Assembly: GCA_963699805.1 (NCBI GenBank)
Contig: CAVOVH010000008.1
Location: 310,001-374,000 of the forward strand
DNA length: 64,000 bases
Reading direction: 5' to 3'
Origin: JAGTVG01 sp963699805
GTDB taxonomy: Bacteria; Bacteroidota; Bacteroidia; Cytophagales; Cyclobacteriaceae
A program made the translations under genes and the position numbers. Numbering within the stretch: the stretch's first letter is position 1; each line of letters begins with the position of its first letter. This document shows, piece after piece, positions 53,826 to 64,000 of the stretch. The notes under the pieces are model-generated. The model had not been told where the DNA came from. It made no database searches and saw nothing but the letters and a program-made list of their open reading frames with translations.

Positions 53826-56800
53826 TTAGTATTGTGGTTCTCGTCTACCTTACTGAATTCTTCCTTCGATTCAATCAATTGTTCGTATTCCTCTTTGGAG
53901 GATAACAATCAACTTGCTCATATTCCCTCAATACCTGTTCCGGCAGGTATCAAATGTCCTACGATTACATTTTCCTTCAGGCCGATCAAGATCATCGCGC
54001 TTACCTCTGATCGCAGCTTCACTCAACACCTTGGTGGTTTCCTGGAATGAAGCAGCCGAAATAAAGCTCTCCGTTCCCAGAGAAGCCTGAGTAATACCCT
54101 GCAAGGTTGGCATGGATACAGCAGCCATGGCATCCCGCACTTCCACCGGTCTTCAAATCCTTTCGTCTTCAGACTGGAATTTTCATCCCTCAGCCTTCTG
54201 GCTGAAATGATCTGTCCAGGTTTCAGTGACATCGGAATCATTGGATTCCATCACTACTTTTTTATCCAGGATGATATCATTTTCTTCCCTGAACTGCCAT
54301 TTGTCAACTACCTGTCCGGGAAGGAAACTGGTATCACCAGGTTCAATGATCACAACTTTCTGCATCATCTGGCGTACAATGATCTCAATATGCTTGTCAT
54401 TGATTTTCACACCCTGAAGACGATATACTTCCTGGATTTCATTCACAAGATATTCCTGAACGGCAGTTGGACCTTTGATGGCCAGAATATCGGCTGGTGT
54501 AATGGCTCCGTCAGACAAAGGAATTCCAGCCTTCACAAAATCGTTGTCCTGAACAAGAATATGTTTTGACAGCGGAACCAGGTAACGTTTCTTAACCCCA
54601 TCTTTCGATTCAATGAAGATCTCCCTGTTTCCACGCTTGATCATCCATAAGAAACGATCACCATCGATTTCACTAACAACGGCCGGATTGGAAGGATTCC
54701 TTGCTTCAAACAATTCAGTTACCCTGGGCAAACCACCCGTAATATCCCTCGTTTTACCAATTGGTCTAGGAATCTTGCATCAGGATCTGTCCTGCTTTAA
54801 TATCATCCCCTTCATCCACCGCAAGGTGAGCCCCAACTGGAATGTTATAGGATTTTTCATCCTTTGAGGATTTTACAATGATCGCAGGATTTTTTGTTTT
54901 ATCCTTGGCTATCAATAATCACTTTCTCCTTATGTCCGGTTTGTTCATCAGAATTCATCTTTATAGGTAAGGCTCTCCTCAATATATTCATAGTTGATTT
55001 TCCCATCAAATTCCGAAAGTATCACCGCATTATAAGGATCCCAGTAACATAATTGATCGCCTTTCTTAACCTTGTCGCCATCCTTAACATTCAGGAATGA
55101 GCCATAGGGCACGTGGTTGCTGATTAATTGTTTTCCAGATTTTTCCTCAATAATTTTCATTTCACCCGACGTCCCATAACCACTTCCACCTTCTCTCCGT
55201 CATTATTGGTGGTGGTCATATGCCTCAGGTCTTCAAATTCAACCACACCATCAAATTTGGCATTGATTCTTGCTTCGACCGCAATGTTCGAGGCCGTACC
55301 ACCCACGTGGAAGGTTCGTAAGGTAAGCTGTGTACCCGGTTCACCGATGGATTGTGCAGCAATGACTCCAACAGCTTCTCCACGTTCTGACCATTTATCC
55401 AGTTGAGAGATTCCTGCCGTAACATTTCGCACAGATCCCTTGCTTTGTTTCACAGGTAAGCACGGATCGGATCTCCACTTCTTCAAGTCCGCTTTCTTCT
55501 ATTTTCGTGGCAATTTCCTCAGTTATTTCTTCTCCGGATCTCACGATCAATTCATCATTTATGGGATCAAAAATATCATGTACCGTAACCCGGCCCAGAA
55601 TTCGTTCCGACAAGGGTTCCACAATATCTTCGTTATCCTTTAAAGCAGTTACGACAAGCCCACTAAGTGTACCACAATCTTCTTCATTAACCACTACATC
55701 CTGAGCCACATCTACGAGACGTCGTGTCAGGTAACCGGCATCCGCTGTTTTCAAGAGCGGTATCGGCCAGACCTTTTCTGGCACCGTGGGTTGAGATAAA
55801 ATATTCGATTACATCAAGTCCTTCCTTGAAGTTGGAAAGGATGGGGTTTTCAATGATGTCGCCAACAGAACCTATGATATTTTTCTGTGGTTTTGCCATC
55901 AAACCTCTCATGCCCCCTAGCTGTCGGATCTGTTCTCTGGAACCACGGGCACCTGAGTGCATCATCATATAGATGCTGTTGAATCCACCCATGTCTTCTT
56001 CCAGTTGCTTCATCAGTGTATTGGTAAGCTGTGAGTTGATTCTTGTCCAGATATCGATCACCTGGTTGTATCTTTCATTATCTGTGATAAGACCCATGAG
56101 GTAGTTATTCCAGACTTCATCCACTTCGTCTTTAGCCTCCTGAATCAGATCATCTTTTGTCGAGGGATCATTACATCGTCCAGACCTATGGATAGTCCAC
56201 CCTTATAAGCCATCTGGAAACCAAGTTCCTTGATGTCATCAAGGAATTGAGCGGTTTTTGCAACTCCACAGATCTTATATACATCGGAAATGATTTTCTG
56301 AAGTTTTTTCTTGGTAAGCAATTCATTTACAAAACCTACTTCTTCCGGAACAAATTGATTAAATATAACCCTTCCGGCAACAGTTTCAATCAATTTGTTT
56401 TCCAGGGTCCCATCATCAAGTCCTGACATTTGCCCGTACTTTAATATAGGCGTGTTTGGACAACTTCCGCTCATTAATTGCAATGATCACTTCTTCCGGG
56501 CTGAAGAAAGTCATTCCTTCCCCGGGTTCAGGGGCTTCCTCGGTCCCTTTTCTCCCTTTTGTTACATAATAAAGCCCCAATACCATATCCTGCGACGGCA
56601 CTGCGATGGGAGCACCATTGGCCGGATTCAGAATATTATGGGTGGAAATCATCAACAAAGATGCTTCCAGTATGGCTTCATGACCAAGCGGTACGTGAAC
56701 AGCCATCTGGTCACCGTCAAAGTCAGCATTAAAAGCCGTACAGGTTAAAGGGTGAAACTGTATGGCTTTCCCTTCTATCAATTTTGGCTGAAATGCCTGA

Positions 56801-58145
56801 ATCCCCAGACGGTGCAGGGTAGGGGCCCGGTTGAGAAGTACCGGATGTCCTTTCAATACATTTTCGAGAATATCCCAGATCACTGGATCTTTCCGGTCAA
56901 CAATCTTCTTGGCAGATTTTACGGTCTTAACAATTCCCCGCTCAATGAGCTTCCTGATGATGAAGGGTTTGAACAGTTCCGCTGCCATATGTTTTGGCAG
57001 ACCGCATTCATGCATTTTTAATTCAGGGCCTACCACAATTACGGAACGGCCTGAATAATCGACACGTTTTCCCAGCAAATTCTGACGGAACCGTCCCTGT
57101 TTTCCTTTGAGCATATCACTCAACGATTTCAGTGCCCGGTTCCCATCAGATCGGACGGCATTCACTTTTCTTGAATTATCAAACAGTGAATCAACGGCTT
57201 CCTGAAGCATCCTCTTTTCATTTCGAAGGATCACTTCCGGAGCTTTGATATCGATCAGTCTTTTTAAGCGGTTATTTCTGATGATCACCCTTCGGTAAAG
57301 GTCATTCAAATCAGAAGTGGCAAAACGGCCACCGTCCAGTGGAACAAGTGGTCGTAATTCTGGTGGAATCACCGGTACCATCCGGATAACCATCCATTCC
57401 GGGCGGTTCTCAATCCGGGTTCTTGCTTCCCGAAAAGCCTCAACGACTTTCAAGCGTTTCAAGGCTTCGGCTTTTCGTTGCTGTGATGTATCAGTAGCAG
57501 CCTGATGCCGCAAGGCTGTAGGATAGTTCGTCCAGTTCAGTACGCTTCAGTAACATCTCGAGTGCCTCGGCTCCCATTTTAGCAATGAACTTATTGGGAT
57601 CGTCATCATCCAGCATATGGTTTTCCCTTGGAAGTTTATCCATAATATCCAGATATTCATCCTCAGTGAGGAAATCCATCGCATTGATTCCATCCTCCTC
57701 CTTGATTCCCGGTTGAACGACCACATATCGTTCATAATATATGATCTGATCCAGTTTTTTAGTAGGCAGACCAAGCAGATAACCAATTTTATTAGGCAAA
57801 GATTTGAAGTACCAGATATGAGCTACCGGAACGACCAGTTCAATATGCCCCATTCGTTCCCTTCTGACCTTCTTCTCCGTCACTTCAACTCCACACCGGT
57901 CGCAGATGATGCCTTTATACCTGATTCGCTTATACTTTCCACAATGACATTCCCAGTCTTTTACAGGGCCGAAAATCCGCTCACAAAATAAGCCTCCCAT
58001 TTCGGGCTTATAGGTCCTGTAATTGATGGTTTCAGGTTGAGTTACTTCACCGTGACGAACTTTCCAGAATAGATTCAGGAGAAGCAAGACTTATCGTCAC
58101 CTTGGTGAAGTCACTTGTAATTTTTTTATTTTTTCTAAAAGCCAT
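53826..58145 (-). CDS. rpoC: RNA polymerase beta' subunit (many apparent frameshifts)
   Basis: ATG at 58145: MAFRKNKKITSDFTKVTISL. Zinc-ribbon region GGLFCERIFGPVKDWECHCG and YKGIICDRCGVEV. The catalytic Mg site is NADFDGDQMAVHVPLG, in the longest clean stretch (57513-56416). Bridge/trigger region VEYFISTHGARKGLADTALK-like, broken near 55750. C-terminal parts AAQSIGEPGTQLTLRTFHVG and AKQASLGTESFISAASFQ-like follow in further frames. About ten frame changes; about 1,440 codons overall, normal for the phylum. The exact end near 53826 is uncertain because the last 100 bases contain several indels. Confidence 0.93.
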
Positions 58146-58182
58146 ATTGGATTAATGTAATTTCAATAATGATTCAATATCA

Positions 58183-61100
58183 TTATTCCAAAGTCACTTC
58201 AAGTGCAAGTCCTCTTAATTCATGGACCAAATACATTAAATGATTCAGGGACATTTGGCCTGCTGCATATTTTCACCTTTGACAATTGATTCATAAACTT
58301 TTGCCCTACCGATGACATCATCGGATTTTACAGTAAGCATTTCCTGCAAGACATTAGCTGCTCCAAATGCTTCCAAGTGCCCAAACTTCCATTTCACCAA
58401 ATCGCTGACCTCCAAATTGAGCTTTACCACCCAGTGGTTGCTGCGTAATCAGTGAGTACGGACCTATGGATCTGGCATGCATTTTATCATCTACCAGATG
58501 GCCCAGTTTCAGCATATAAATCATCCCCACGGTCACCTGGTTGATCAAATCGTATCTCCTGTGAGCCCATCATAGAGATAGGTTCTCCCAACATCTGGTA
58601 AATTCGCATCTTTCAACGCTTTTTCCACATCCTCCATCGTTGCGCCGTCAAAGATCGGTGTATGCATATCTTTTACCCAGTTTATGACCTGCCCATCCAA
58701 GGACTGTTTCATAGATCTGGCCGAGGTTCATCCTTGAAGGTACTCCCAACGGATTGAGTACGATATCAACTGGTGTACCATCTTCCAGGAAAGGCATGTC
58801 TTCCTCACGGACAATTTTTGCGACAACACCTTTATTCCCATGACGTCCGGCCATTTTATCACCCACTTTCAGTTTTCGTTTCTTGGCAACATACACTTTA
58901 GCCAATTGAACGATACCTGCCGGCAATTCATCACCGACTTCCAGTGTAAATCTCTCACGCTTGAATTTACCTGCTATCTCATTTCTGTTTTTATTGTAGT
59001 TCTTAACCAGGATTACAATGAGTGCGTTGATATGTTCATCGTCAGTCCAATTATCAAGGATCAGGTCAGAAATCAGGTTCACTTCTTCCGGAACATTATA
59101 GGTGCTTTCATCCCTATAGATATTTTTTTCAGGGAATAAATTTCCTTCAATGTTCTTTCGATTGAATTTCACCCCACTACCCAATATCTCATCTCCAAAC
59201 TTATGCTTGATCCCTTTGGATCCTTTCCCTTCCAGTAACTTGGTCAGTTTTTCGATCATTTTGCTCACGAAGTCGAAGGAGTTGTTTGCTGTAACTGTTT
59301 TTCAATGCATCTACTTCCTTCTTGGATTTGGCCCTAAGTTCTTTATCCTTTTTCGGGCGTGAAAATAGTTTGGTCTCAATCACAACCCCTTCGAGGGAAG
59401 GAGAAGCCCGGAGAGATGCATCTTTCACATCACCTGCCTTATCTCCAAAAATTGCCCTTAGCAGTTTTTCTTCAGGTGTTGGATCCGTTTCCCCTTTAGG
59501 AGTGATCTTACCGACCAGGATATCTCCTTCTTTCACTTCAGCCCCAATCCGGATCATTCCGTTTTCATCCAGATTTTTAACGGCCTCTTCACTTACATTG
59601 GGAATTTCGGAAGTTAGTTCTTCTTCCCCCCTTTTGGTATCCCGTACTTCCAGTTCAAATTCCTCAATATGAATGGAGGTAAATACATCATTACGTACGA
59701 CACTTTCGGATATAACAATCGCATCTTCAAAATTATATCCCTGCCATGGCATAAAAGCCACCATCAGGTTTCTGTCCAAGGGCAAGTTCTCCCTCCTCGG
59801 TAGCATATCCTTCACAAAGGACCTGACCTTTTGTCACTTTCTCGCCCTTACATACAATGTGGCTTCAGGTTGATACAGGTATCCTGGTTGGTCCTCCTGA
59901 ATTTCGTAAGTGAATAGGTCTATAACCTCATCGTCAAAAGTTGTCAATGTTTCATCCAATGAAAGATTGTAACGAACGACGATTTTAGTGGCATCCACAA
60001 AAACAATTTCACCTTCTCCTTCGGCCTGGATCAGTGCCCGGGAATCCTCGGCCACCCGTCCTTCCAGCCCGGTTCCAACAATTGGTGCTTCAGGATTCAT
60101 CAAGGGTACAGCCTGTCGCTGCATGTTTGATCCCATCAGAGCCCTGTTCGCATCATCATGTTCCAGGAAAGGGATCAGAGATGCAGCAACCGATACAATT
60201 TGGTTCGGTGCAATATCCATGAAGGTAACCTCATCACGGTCAACCAATGGATAATCACCTTCAAATCGTGCCTTTACCTTGTCATTTACAAAATTTCCTT
60301 TCATCATCAAGGGGCGCATTTGCCTGGGCAATATAAAATGTAGTCTTCTTCCTCTGCAGTGAGGTATTCGACATCACTGCTCATTGACACCTTTCCGGAT
60401 TCTGATTTCCGATAGGGTGTCTCAATGAATCCCATTTTGTTGACCTTGGCATGAACACATAGTGACGAAATCAAACCAATATTTGGTCCTTCAGGAGTTT
60501 CAATGGTACACAATCGCCCATAATGGGTATAATGTACGTCCCGGACTTCAAAACCGGCTCTTTCCCTGGATAAACCACCAGGTCCGAGTGCTGACATTCT
60601 TCTTTTGTGTGTAATCTCAGCCAATGGATTGGTCTGGTCCATAAACTGGGACAAGCTGATTTGTGCCAAAAAATGAATTGATCACGGATGACAGGGTTCT
60701 GGCATTGATCAGATCAACGGGTTTGAAGTCTTCGTTATCACGCACATTCATTCTTTCCTTTATGGTTCTGGCCATCCGGGCAAGACCTACACCAAATTGC
60801 GTGATAGAGTTGCTCTCCAACGGTTCTTACCCTTCTGTTACTTAGGTGGTCAATATCATCGACCACTGCCTTGGAATTGATCAGACCAATCAGGTATTTA
60901 ACAATGAGAATGATATCTTCAGTGGTAAGTACCCTCTTTTCAAAGTCAGTATCTACGCCCAAGTTTCTTATTGATTCTGTACCGTCCAACTTCACCAAGA
61001 TCATATCTCTTATCACTGAAAAACAAGACTTTGTATGATATCACGGGCTGTTTGCTCATCAGGTGCTTCCGTATTTCTCAGTTGTCGATAGATTTGCTCA

Positions 61101-62081
61101 ACCGCTTCTTTTTCGGAGTTTGAATTATCTTTTTGAAGCGTATTATATATAATCTGGATAATCTGTGATATTTACTATCCTCCCTATGAAGAATAATGGA
61201 TTTGGAGCCTGATTCAAGGATGGTTTCGAATCGTCTTCCGCTGAATACCGAATCCCTTTCCAGCAGATACTTCGTTTCTGTCAATGGAAACCACTTCCCC
61301 GGTATCCTCATCAACAAAATCCTCTGTCCAGGTTTTCAGAACCCTGGCTGCCAGTTTTCTGTCCAACCACCTTTTTTAAGTTCGCTTTTTGTGGCAGGTC
61401 ACTTCTTCTGACAATCCAAAAAGATCAAGTATGTCTTTATCAGTATCCATATCCTATTGCCCTCAAGAGGGTGGTGACCGGAAATTTCTTCTTCCGGTCG
61501 ATGTAGGCATACATGACTTATTGACATCAGTCGCAAATTCAATCCAGGAACCTTTGAAAGGAATAATCCTGGCAGAATATAATTTTGTGCCATTTGTATG
61601 CTTGCTTTGAGCAAAGAATACACCCGGAGAACGATGTAATTGCGATACAATGACGCGTTCTGCACCATTGATCACAAAGGATCCCTTTTCAGTCATGTAA
61701 GGGATATTCCCAAGGAAAACTTCCTGTTCAATGGTTTCGAATTCTTCGTTATCCTCGTCATTACAGGATAGTCTGAGTTTTGCTTTCAAGCGGCACGGAA
61801 TATGTCAGATCCCCTGTCCACGCATTCCTCGACGGAATACTTGGGTGGATCAACCATGTAGTCAACAAATTCGAGTACATAATTTTCCCTGGAATCAGTA
61901 ATTGGAAAATTTTCAGAAAATACCTTATAAAGATCCTTCCTGGGTTCGTTTTTCCGGCGGTGTTTCCAATTGGAAAAAATCCTGGAAGGATTGCAGTTGT
62001 ACTATCAAGAAAATCAGGATAATCAATTACGGTTTTAATTGAGGAGAAATTTATTCTTTCAGTTTGATTATTTATAGCCAA
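58183..62081 (-). CDS. rpoB: RNA polymerase beta subunit (many apparent frameshifts)
   Basis: Begins AINNQTERINFSSIKTVIDY at 62081, where the initiator reads TTG (ATG expected; possibly a base error). Recognisable parts in separate frames: FLGNIPYMTEKGSFVINGAE, RVIVSQLHRSPGVFF, ISLSQFMDQTNPLAEITHKR and RRMSALGPGGLSRERAGFEV (rifampicin region), NRALMGSNMQRQAVPL, LMVAFMPWQGYNFEDAIVIS, KMAGRHGNKGVVAKIV, and the end VLVHELRGLALEVTLE-stop at 58183. About 12 frame changes and about 1,300 codons. Transcription core enzyme. Confidence 0.93.
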
Positions 62082-62250
62082 GGTTATAATTCTTTAATGA
62101 GATCAACAAATAACATCGTGCACACCATTGCGTGGCAGTCTATCAATTGAAAATTTGATTTGTGCCTAGCACAAACAGGAAAAGACCTGACTGGTCATGG
62201 CCAGGCCTAAGGCTCAATTCACCATTTACATTGAATATAATGGTCAATTC

Positions 62251-62634
62251 TTATTTTAATTCTACTTCAGCGCCAGCTTCTTCAAGCTGCTTTTTGATGA
62301 CCTTCTGCTTCATCTTTGGCAATACCTTCTTTTACAGGTTTAGGAGCGGCATCAACCAAGTCTTTAGCTTCCTTCAGATCCCAATCCCGTTAATTCTTTA
62401 ACTGTTTTTACTACTTTAAGTTTTGAGCACCTGCTGCTTTCAGGATTACATCAAAGTAAGTCTTTTCTGCCACTGCTTCTCCACCTCACCGCCACCAGCT
62501 GCCGCAACAGCTACTGGAGCTGCAGCAGCTGCAGGTTCAATACCGTACTCGTCCTTCAAAATGTCTGCCAGTTCGTTTACTTCTTTTACAGTAAGATTAA
62601 CTAACTGCTCTGCGAATGCTTTTAAATCTGCCAT
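62251..62634 (-). CDS. rplL: 50S ribosomal protein L7/L12 (about four apparent indels)
   Basis: ATG at 62634: MADLKAFAEQLVNLTVKEVN, Ala-rich hinge (PAAAAAPVAVAAAGGGE), break; TYFDVILKAAGAQ, break; ELTGLGLKEAKDLVDAAPKP, break; and QLEEAGAEVELK-stop at 62251. Two insertions and two deletions keep 128 codons. The 169-base gap to rpoB holds only weak dyads. Confidence 0.91.
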
Positions 62635-62671
62635 TTTAATCAACTTAATTTTATTTTATTTGATTTCTACA

Positions 62672-63211
62672 TTATTCTTCTTCTTTCTGACAAGTGTTTT
62701 TACAATTCCAGCCAGTATATTTGGTGCACTTTGCAGTGCCGCCATGACATTCTTCGCTGGTGATTGCAGTAAGAATATAATATCACCAATCAATTCATTC
62801 TTTGGATTTGAGATTACTCAATGAGTCGAGTTTATCATCACCGATAAAGAGATCGGAATCGATGGAAGCTCCCTTAAACAGAGGTATTTTCGCCTTTTTC
62901 TTTTCTGAATTCCTTGATCAACTTTGGCAGGCAGATTTCCATTTTCCTGCAACAAAAAGGATTCCGGTAAATCCTTTCAGTACCTTCGGAATCAAATGCC
63001 TCATAATCCGCCTGTATTGCGTCAAGTGCCTTTTTGATCAATGTATTTTTATAAACTTTGTATTCAACTCCTTTATCGATAGCAAAGCCTTCGAAATTCG
63101 TTTACTTCTGCGCAACACTCAGCCCTGATGCATCCGTAAAATAGAAATGGGATGGTTATTAAACTTTTCAACCAGTTCCTCAATGACCTGTGCTTTTTCT
63201 TCTCGATTCAT
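62672..63211 (-). CDS. rplJ: 50S ribosomal protein L10 (multiple apparent frameshifts)
   Basis: ATG at 63211: MNREEKAQVIEELVEKFNNH, break; FYFTDASGLSV, VNEFRR, then KGVEYKVYKNTLIKKALDAI, KVLKGFTGILF, PLFKGASIDSDLFIGDDKLD, NELIGDIIFLLQSPAKNVMA, ALQSAPNILAGIVKTL and an acidic end near 62672. Anchors the L7/L12 stalk. Confidence 0.9.
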
Positions 63212-63214
63212 GAC

Positions 63215-63921
63215 TTATATTCCTGGAATACTGTTTCTTATCAATTGGAATACCTGGGCTCATCGTACTGGAAAGATGAATGCTCTTGAAATAGGTACCT
63301 TTTGCTGAGGCAGGTTTCAAGTTTTGATATTGTACTGTAATATCTCCTCAGCATTTTCCATAATTTTTGTCTGCATCAAAGGAAACTTTTCCAATGCTTG
63401 TATGGATGATGCCAAATTTATCTACCTTAAAATCAATTTTACCCTGTTTGACTTCCTTGACAGTCCTTCCGATATCCTGGGTCACTGTACCTGATTTCGG
63501 ATTTGGCATTAACCCTCTTGGGCCCAGAACCCGTCCTAATTTACCTACTTTTGCCATTACACTTGGCATGGTGATGATCACATCCATTTCCGTCCATCCC
63601 TCTTCGATCTTCTTTATCAAATCATCAAGCCCAACAAAATCGGCACCTGCATCTTTGGCTTCCTGCTCCTTTGTCAGGTGTACACAGCACGCAGACCTTA
63701 ACCTCTTTGCCAATACCATGAGGTAAGTGATACAACGCCTCTCACCATCTGATCGGCTTTCCTGGGATCAACACCCAACCGGACATCAATATCAACTGAA
63801 GCATCAAATTTTGAGTAAATGTGATTTCCTTTAAAAGGCACGAGGCATCCTGAAGAGAATATTCCTTTCCAATTTCAATTTTATCCTTAGCTTCTTTTCT
63901 TTTTTTAGTTAACTTTGCCAT
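63215..63921 (-). CDS. rplA: 50S ribosomal protein L1 (multiple apparent frameshifts)
   Basis: ATG at 63921: MAKLTKKRKEAKDKIEIGKE, SLQDASCLLKEITFT, break near 63813; SVDIDVRLGVDPRKADQMVR, GVVSLPHG region broken near 63720; EQEAKDAGADFVGLDDLIKK to VGKLGRVLGPRGLMPNPKSG and KFGIIHTSIGKVSFDADK (clean), break near 63358; KGTYFKSIHLSSTMSPGIPI and DKNSIPGI-stop at 63215. 707 bases equals 235 codons plus two. Confidence 0.92.
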
Positions 63922-63932
63922 TGTCATTAATT

Positions 63933-64000
63933 TTAGTTATTCCAGGGAGCCGTTCCTTTTACCCGTAATTCCCATACTTCTTGCAGTACCAGCTACCATT
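63933..64000 (-). CDS. rplK: 50S ribosomal protein L11, C-terminal end only (one apparent frameshift)
   Basis: The last codons before the window edge read MVAGTARSMGIT, then one extra G, then KGTAPWNN-stop at 63933. MVAGTARSMG is the conserved L11 C-terminus. Lies 11 bases before rplA as usual. The rest is outside the window. Confidence 0.85.

Noticed and set aside
62155..62220. Small dyads (TGTGC/GCACA, AGGCCT) between rplL and rpoB as an attenuator
   Set aside because: Stems of five bases or fewer, no T-run, and within an error-rich region.
40986..64000. Programmed frameshifting or true pseudogenisation of the ribosomal genes
   Set aside because: Dozens of different sites lacking a common slippery site or pseudoknot, in essential genes, with mixed insertions and deletions; sequencing error is simpler.
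1..64000. CRISPR array, prophage, insertion sequence, toxin-antitoxin or defence island
   Set aside because: No regularly spaced repeats, transposase, integrase or phage genes seen; the only nuclease-like accessory gene is the solo HSDR_N protein.

Overview
This window comes from a member of the Bacteroidota. Four things point there: a DUF3467 gene between rpoC and rpsL; an ExbB / small membrane protein / ExbD / ExbD cluster; a Bacteroidota-type AMP nucleosidase beside an HSDR_N protein; and -7 boxes of the form TAnnTTTG, some with TTTG 17-19 bases upstream. I cannot place it below phylum. The gene order rplQ-carA-eno, with no map gene between secY and infA, resembles some Flavobacteriia/Cytophagia from memory.

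Layout. 1-7.9 kb (minus): a cut-off sortilin-like beta-propeller protein, two small haem-binding proteins, an inactive plus an active M16 peptidase, an M42 aminopeptidase and a HAD phosphatase. This looks like exported and intracellular peptide turnover. 8.0-10.0 kb (plus): a MOSC protein, a SCO1-like copper chaperone and an overlapping cytochrome c. 10.3-10.7 kb: a pseudogene of an acyl-CoA carboxylase beta subunit, whose intact relative is at 28.7-30.2 kb. 10.8-13.8 kb: HSDR_N protein, AMP nucleosidase, SLC13 permease. 14.0-16.5 kb (minus): ExbB/ExbD energiser cluster and tRNA-Ser(GGA). 16.6-24.4 kb: mostly minus housekeeping genes (asparaginase, TatD, polysaccharide deacetylase, SpoIIE-type phosphatase, an ABC permease, a glycosyltransferase, RuvC on plus, HIT, GreA). 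24.7-33.6 kb: a second sortilin-like protein, the carboxylase, a Ppx/GppA phosphatase, an Ldh-type dehydrogenase, a beta-barrel protein and an FtsB-like protein.

33.6-64 kb (minus) is eno and carA followed by the whole alpha-spc-S10-str-beta array: rplQ, rpoA, rpsD, rpsK, rpsM, rpmJ, infA, secY, rplO ... rplC, rpsJ, fusA, rpsG, rpsL, DUF3467, rpoC, rpoB, rplL, rplJ, rplA and the end of rplK. Terminators follow the array (after rplQ), eno and rpsJ. Promoters with a shared TAnnTTTGCAGYCC core precede rpsL, rplC and rpsH.

A strong technical signal dominates the right third. From about 41.0 kb, and densely from 45.6 kb to the end, nearly every essential gene is broken by single-base indels. About 45 could be located by hand and most are insertions. 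42.6-45.6 kb and everything left of 41 kb look clean. I read this as uncorrected sequencing error rather than gene decay, so those genes are annotated with restored boundaries. I found no CRISPR array, prophage, insertion sequence or obvious new defence or mobile system. The most interesting biological items are the carboxylase pseudogene, the shared ribosomal-protein promoter/leader design, the paired M16 proteins and an ABC permease with a large periplasmic insert.
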